Under the pieces are notes generated by a model, which was not told the origin of the DNA, did not search any database, and worked only from the letters and a program-made list of their open reading frames with translations. Made by a program: the position numbers and the translations under genes. 64,000 bases of DNA from Bacillota bacterium (GTDB taxonomy: Bacteria > Bacillota > Clostridia > Lachnospirales > Lachnospiraceae), in contig JAEZLH010000027.1 in assembly GCA_023435895.1 (NCBI GenBank), positions 186,001 through 250,000 of the forward strand, read 5' to 3'. Position 1 is the stretch's first letter, and the number at the start of each line of letters is the position of its first letter. Shown here one piece after another: positions 60,532-64,000 of the stretch.

Positions 60532-62619
60532 ATGCACAAAAGTTATAGCATGGAATTAGCTGGCAGAACTCTTACAGTAGATGTAAACAGAGTAGCTGCT
60601 CAGGCAAATGGTGCTGCATTGATGCACTATGGTGATACCGTAGTTTTATCAACTGCAACTGCATCTGATAAACCGAGAGAAGGAATTGATTTCTTCCCGT
60701 TGAGTGTGGAATATGAAGAAAAATTATATGCAGTAGGTAAAATCCCCGGAGGTTTTATTAAAAGAGAAAGCAAACCTTCCGAGAATGCAATCCTTACTTC
60801 CCGTGTAATTGATCGTCCAATGAGACCGTTATTCCCTAAGGATTACAGAAATGATGTTACGTTAAATAACCTTGTATTATGCGTGGATCAGGATTGTTCT
60901 CCTGAAGTAACCGCGATGTTGGGTTCTGCGATCGCAACCTGTATCTCTGATATCCCTTTTGATGGACCGACAGCATCCACAATGGTAGGTATGGTGGATG
61001 GAGAATTAGTATTTAATCCGACTTTATCCCAAAGAGAGAAATCTACTTTAGTGCTTACTGTTGCATCCACTAAGGATAAAGTAATTATGATTGAAGCCGG
61101 AGCAAATGAGATTCCGGAAGATAAAATGATTGAAGCTATTTTTGCAGCTCATGATTTGAATCAACAAATTATCAAATTTATTGATACTATCGTAGCTGAG
61201 GTTGGTAAAGCAAAGCATGATTATATCAAATGCGATACTCCTGCTGACTTATACGAAGACATGGTTAACTTTGTTACACCGGAAGCAATGGAAGTAGCGG
61301 TATTTACCGATGAGAAGCAGGTTAGAGAAGCAAATATCAAGAAAATCACAGAAAGCTTAGTAGCTCGCTATGAGGAACTTCATCCGGAATGGCTTCCTCT
61401 ACTTGGAGAAGCAATCTACAAGTTTGAGAAGAAGACCGTTCGTAAGATGATCTTAAAGGATAAGAAACGTCCTGACGGAAGAGCGATTGACCAGATTAGA
61501 AGACTTGCAGCTGAAGTTGATGTATTACCGAGAACCCATGGTTCTGGTATGTTCACTCGTGGACAGACTCAGGTGCTTACAATTACAACACTGGGTGCGT
61601 TAGCTGAGACACAAAGACTTGACGGTATTGATGAGAATGAGACCGGCAAGAGATATATGCATCATTACAATTTCCCGTCCTATTCCGTAGGCGAGACAAG
61701 ACCTTCCAGAGGACCCGGAAGACGTGAAATCGGACATGGAGCACTTGCAGAAAGAGCACTTGTTCCGGTACTTCCTTCAGAAGAAGAGTTCCCTTATGCA
61801 ATCCGTACTGTATCCGAAGTTTTAGAGTCTAACGGCTCTACTTCACAGGGTTCCATCTGTGCATCCACTCTTTCTTTAATGGCTGCTGGTGTACCGCTAA
61901 AAGGTATGGTTGCTGGTATCTCCGTTGGTTTGGTAACCGGAGAATCAGATGATGATTATATTATCCTAACAGATATCCAAGGACTTGAAGATTTCTTTGG
62001 CGATATGGACTTTAAGGTTGCAGGTACACATAAGGGTATTACTGCAATTCAGATGGATATTAAAATTCACGGCTTAACCAGAGAAATCATTGAGAAAGCA
62101 ATCTATCAGACAAAGGAAGCAAGAACTCATATTCTTGATGATGTAATGGCACCGGTTATCGCTGAGCCTAGAACAGAAGTTGGTCCTTATTCACCTAAAA
62201 TTGTTCAGATCAAGATTGATCCTTCCAAGATCGGCGAAGTTGTCGGACAAAGAGGTAAGACCATTAATGCAATTATCGAGCAGACTGGTGTTAAGATTGA
62301 CATCACTGATGACGGTGCGGTTTCTGTATGCGGCGTAGATAAAGAAAGCATTCAGAAGGCTCTTGAAATGGTTAAGATGATTGTAACCGAATTTGAAGAA
62401 GGCAAGAAATATACCGGTAAAGTTATCAGTATCAAGGATTTTGGCGCATTTATCGAATTTGCGCCTGGCAAAGAGGGTATGGTTCATATCTCCAAGATTT
62501 CAAAGCAGAGAATTGAACATGTTGAAGATGTATTGACCTTAGGAGATGTTGTTACTGTTGTTTGTCTCGGACAGGATAAAATGGGCAGAATTAGCTTCAG
62601 CATTAAAGATGCTCAATAA
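60532..62619 (+). CDS. pnp: Polyribonucleotide nucleotidyltransferase (PNPase)
   Basis: 695 residues, full domain set: two RNase PH domains (first from residue 1 with AKPSENAIL-like KRESKPSENAILTSRVIDRPMRPLFP; second near 310-540 with RTHGSGMFTRGQTQVLTITTLG and phosphate-binding SSGSTSQ-like SNGSTSQGS), KH domain (IGEVVGQRGKTINAIIEQTGVKIDI) and S1 domain (YTGKVISIKDFGAFIEFAPGKEGMVHISKIS). Degrades RNA 3'-5' using phosphate. GGAG 8 nt before the ATG. Ends with a strong terminator. Confidence 0.97.
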   Translation: MHKSYSMELAGRTLTVDVNRVAAQANGAALMHYGDTVVLSTATASDKPREGIDFFPLSVEYEEKLYAVGKIPGGFIKRESKPSENAILTSRVIDRPMRPLFPKDYRNDVTLNNLVLCVDQDCSPEVTAMLGSAIATCISDIPFDGPTASTMVGMVDGELVFNPTLSQREKSTLVLTVASTKDKVIMIEAGANEIPEDKMIEAIFAAHDLNQQIIKFIDTIVAEVGKAKHDYIKCDTPADLYEDMVNFVTPEAMEVAVFTDEKQVREANIKKITESLVARYEELHPEWLPLLGEAIYKFEKKTVRKMILKDKKRPDGRAIDQIRRLAAEVDVLPRTHGSGMFTRGQTQVLTITTLGALAETQRLDGIDENETGKRYMHHYNFPSYSVGETRPSRGPGRREIGHGALAERALVPVLPSEEEFPYAIRTVSEVLESNGSTSQGSICASTLSLMAAGVPLKGMVAGISVGLVTGESDDDYIILTDIQGLEDFFGDMDFKVAGTHKGITAIQMDIKIHGLTREIIEKAIYQTKEARTHILDDVMAPVIAEPRTEVGPYSPKIVQIKIDPSKIGEVVGQRGKTINAIIEQTGVKIDITDDGAVSVCGVDKESIQKALEMVKMIVTEFEEGKKYTGKVISIKDFGAFIEFAPGKEGMVHISKISKQRIEHVEDVLTLGDVVTVVCLGQDKMGRISFSIKDAQ

Positions 62620-62648
62620 TAAATATAAATATTGTAATTAATCATAGA

Positions 62649-62694
62649 CCACCCTTTCAAAATGTAATTCATTATGAAAGGGTGGGGCTTTTTA
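62649..62694 (+). terminator. Terminator after pnp
   Basis: CCACCCTTTCA pairs perfectly with TGAAAGGGTGG (11 bp), then GGCTTTTTAT. Confidence 0.9.
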
Positions 62695-63039
62695 TGTTGG
62701 CGTCAACCTAGCCTATTAGTTGTATTTTAAACATAGATATGGTAGTATTAGGTAATGATAACTATATTTTGAAGCTTATTTGTACCCTTACTGTGTGCAA
62801 ATCAAAAGCCGAGGTTTTGAAAGGTTTATTGACAATCAAACAAGCTTTTAAATTATGAAATTAAATTAACCATATAGAGAATACTATAATTGATCATATA
62901 CACAAAGACTAGGAGCGGTGTGAAGCTTAGCTAAATCTGGAGGAAATGATACAATTAGATCAGTAAAGTAATGCCATGATTACCAACTAATTTGGACTTG
63001 AAACATGCTAGAAAAATCACAAAATACGGGAGGAACCTT
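62695..63039. other. 345-nt gap before the M16 peptidase gene
   Basis: Contains TTGACA near 62833 with only a weak -10 partner and, near 62940, TGGAGG immediately followed by a 6-codon frame (too close to be a normal start). Nothing else is supported. Confidence 0.4.
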
Positions 63040-64000
63040 ATGACAAACATCACGAAATTATCAAATCAAATTACAGTCATAACGGAGGTATTGCCATATA
63101 CGCGAAGCGCGTCCTTTGGAATTTGGGTCAAGGTTGGTTCCGCTAATGAAGATGAGAATAATAACGGAATAGCACATATTATTGAACACATGTTATTTAA
63201 AGGGACAACGAATCGTAATGCAAAGCAGATTGCGGATGAAATGGCTAGAATTGGTGGGAATATGAATGCATTTACCAGTAAGGAGTGTACCTCATATTAT
63301 GCTACCACGTTAAGTGAGCATTTGCCGATTACCATCGATATTTTATCAGACATGTTCCATAATTCTTTGATTGATGAGAAAGCTTTAAAGAAGGAAAAGG
63401 GCGTGATTCTTGAGGAAATCGATATGTATGATGATTCACCGGAGGATTTGGTTCATGAGATGCTTCAACAAAGAGTATGGAAGAATCATCCCTTAGGATA
63501 TTTAATATCAGGTACCAAAAAGATTGTTCGAAAGGTTTCAAGAGAACAGATTTTAGAATTTATTAAAACCTATTATGTAGGTGAGAATATTATAATCTCG
63601 GTAGCAGGAAATTTTCATGAAGATGAGATACTTAAGCTTTTGGAGGAAAAATTCGGTACTCTGGATAAACAAAGTGATAATGAAATCCAAGCTTTAAGCA
63701 GTCCCCAATATCACAAGGTACTCTGCAAGAGAAATAAAGATATTGAGCAGTTGCATTGTAATATTGCATTTAACAGCATTTCCTATCTTTCGGAGGAACG
63801 TTATGTATTATCCGTACTGAATAATATACTGGGGGGAAGTATCAATTCCAGATTATTTCAAAAGATCAGAGAAAATAGTGGATTGACCTATTCCATCTAT
63901 TCCTATGGAAGCTCATATCGAGAAACAGGATTATTTCATATTTACGCCGCAATGAATCCTTCCCAATGCGCGTCCGTGGTGAAGAAGACTTATCAGATTA
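63040..64000 (+). CDS. M16 family zinc peptidase (YmxG/PqqL-like), 3' truncated by window edge
   Basis: 320 codons are visible and open to the end of the window. It starts MTNITKLSNQITVITEVLPYTRSASFGIWV after CGGGAGGAACC. The inverted zinc motif is HIIEH (HxxEH) in IAHIIEHMLFKGT, with the distal Glu in the ILEEIDMYDDSPED region; FHIYAAM and SGLTYSIYSYGSSYRETG are also family-like. The Bacillus counterpart YmxG (mlpA) likewise follows pnp. Role in vivo unclear (protein or peptide processing). Confidence 0.92.
   Translation, partial: MTNITKLSNQITVITEVLPYTRSASFGIWVKVGSANEDENNNGIAHIIEHMLFKGTTNRNAKQIADEMARIGGNMNAFTSKECTSYYATTLSEHLPITIDILSDMFHNSLIDEKALKKEKGVILEEIDMYDDSPEDLVHEMLQQRVWKNHPLGYLISGTKKIVRKVSREQILEFIKTYYVGENIIISVAGNFHEDEILKLLEEKFGTLDKQSDNEIQALSSPQYHKVLCKRNKDIEQLHCNIAFNSISYLSEERYVLSVLNNILGGSINSRLFQKIRENSGLTYSIYSYGSSYRETGLFHIYAAMNPSQCASVVKKTYQI

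Noticed and set aside
1..64000. Prophage, transposon or integrative element in the accessory middle part
   Set aside because: No integrase, transposase, phage structural gene, attachment-site repeat or tRNA was seen.

Overview
The window reads as a chromosomal segment of a low-GC Gram-positive anaerobe of the Lachnospiraceae / clostridial cluster XIVa type. The reasons are AT-rich DNA, strong AGGAGG ribosome sites, a Gram-positive minCDE set, a SepF/YlmH division cluster, the rimP-nusA-ylxR-L7Ae-infB-rbfA-nrnA-truB-ribF-rpsO-pnp order, several lipoprotein and surface-protein genes, and families common in that group (DUF3877, DUF378, BspA-like repeats). I saw no rRNA or tRNA gene, CRISPR array, integrase or transposase. 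The species cannot be fixed from sequence alone.

Layout. 0-4.2 kb: end of a class B penicillin-binding protein, minC-minD-minE, methylglyoxal synthase and a lipoprotein D-Ala-D-Ala carboxypeptidase (wall elongation and division-site placement). 4.4-5.2 kb: a small P-loop protein and a DUF378 membrane protein converging on one terminator. 5.4-13.3 kb: a division/housekeeping block (HlyD-like protein, YggS, SepF, YlmH, AroB, LspA, an RluD-type pseudouridine synthase, an AAA/DUF4143 protein). 13.3-15.8 kb: an orphan BlaI-type repressor and citrate synthase. 15.9-18.5 kb (minus strand): a three-gene ABC-2 exporter. 18.9-20.1 kb: a methyltransferase-like membrane protein behind an ArsR-like operator, then a DUF3877 protein. 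20.3-28.1 kb: a five-gene export cassette with two lipoprotein adaptors (one internally duplicated), one FtsX/MacB-type permease and two ATPases, the second carrying an AbrB-like tail. 28.5-38.4 kb: an MFS transporter, a ROK regulator, a secreted GH18 glycosidase, a BlaI/M56 sensor pair, a stand-alone PTS EIIC and PepT. 38.8-47.5 kb: a single 2921-codon gene for a subtilisin-like protease fused to a very long BspA-type leucine-rich-repeat array. 47.6-64 kb: the nusA-infB translation operon, rpsO, a MATE exporter, pnp and the start of an M16 peptidase gene.

How it fits together. The two ends are conserved core blocks (cell shape/division; ribosome assembly, translation initiation, RNA decay). 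The middle is accessory: export, surface adhesion and proteolysis, polysaccharide breakdown, and sensing through two BlaI-like repressors.

Most notable signals: (1) a dispersed intergenic repeat found three times, each copy ending 33-38 nt upstream of the -35 region of a downstream promoter (MFS, rimP operon, pnp), one copy also forming the abrupt end of the giant surface protein; (2) the two-adaptor/two-ATPase exporter with an AbrB-like ATPase tail; (3) the protease-LRR giant; (4) an aroB start whose only Shine-Dalgarno lies 44 nt upstream across a hairpin that would bring it to normal spacing; (5) a shared TCTA-N6-TAGA palindrome in front of both BlaI genes; (6) a higher-order decapeptide repeat in initiation factor IF-2.
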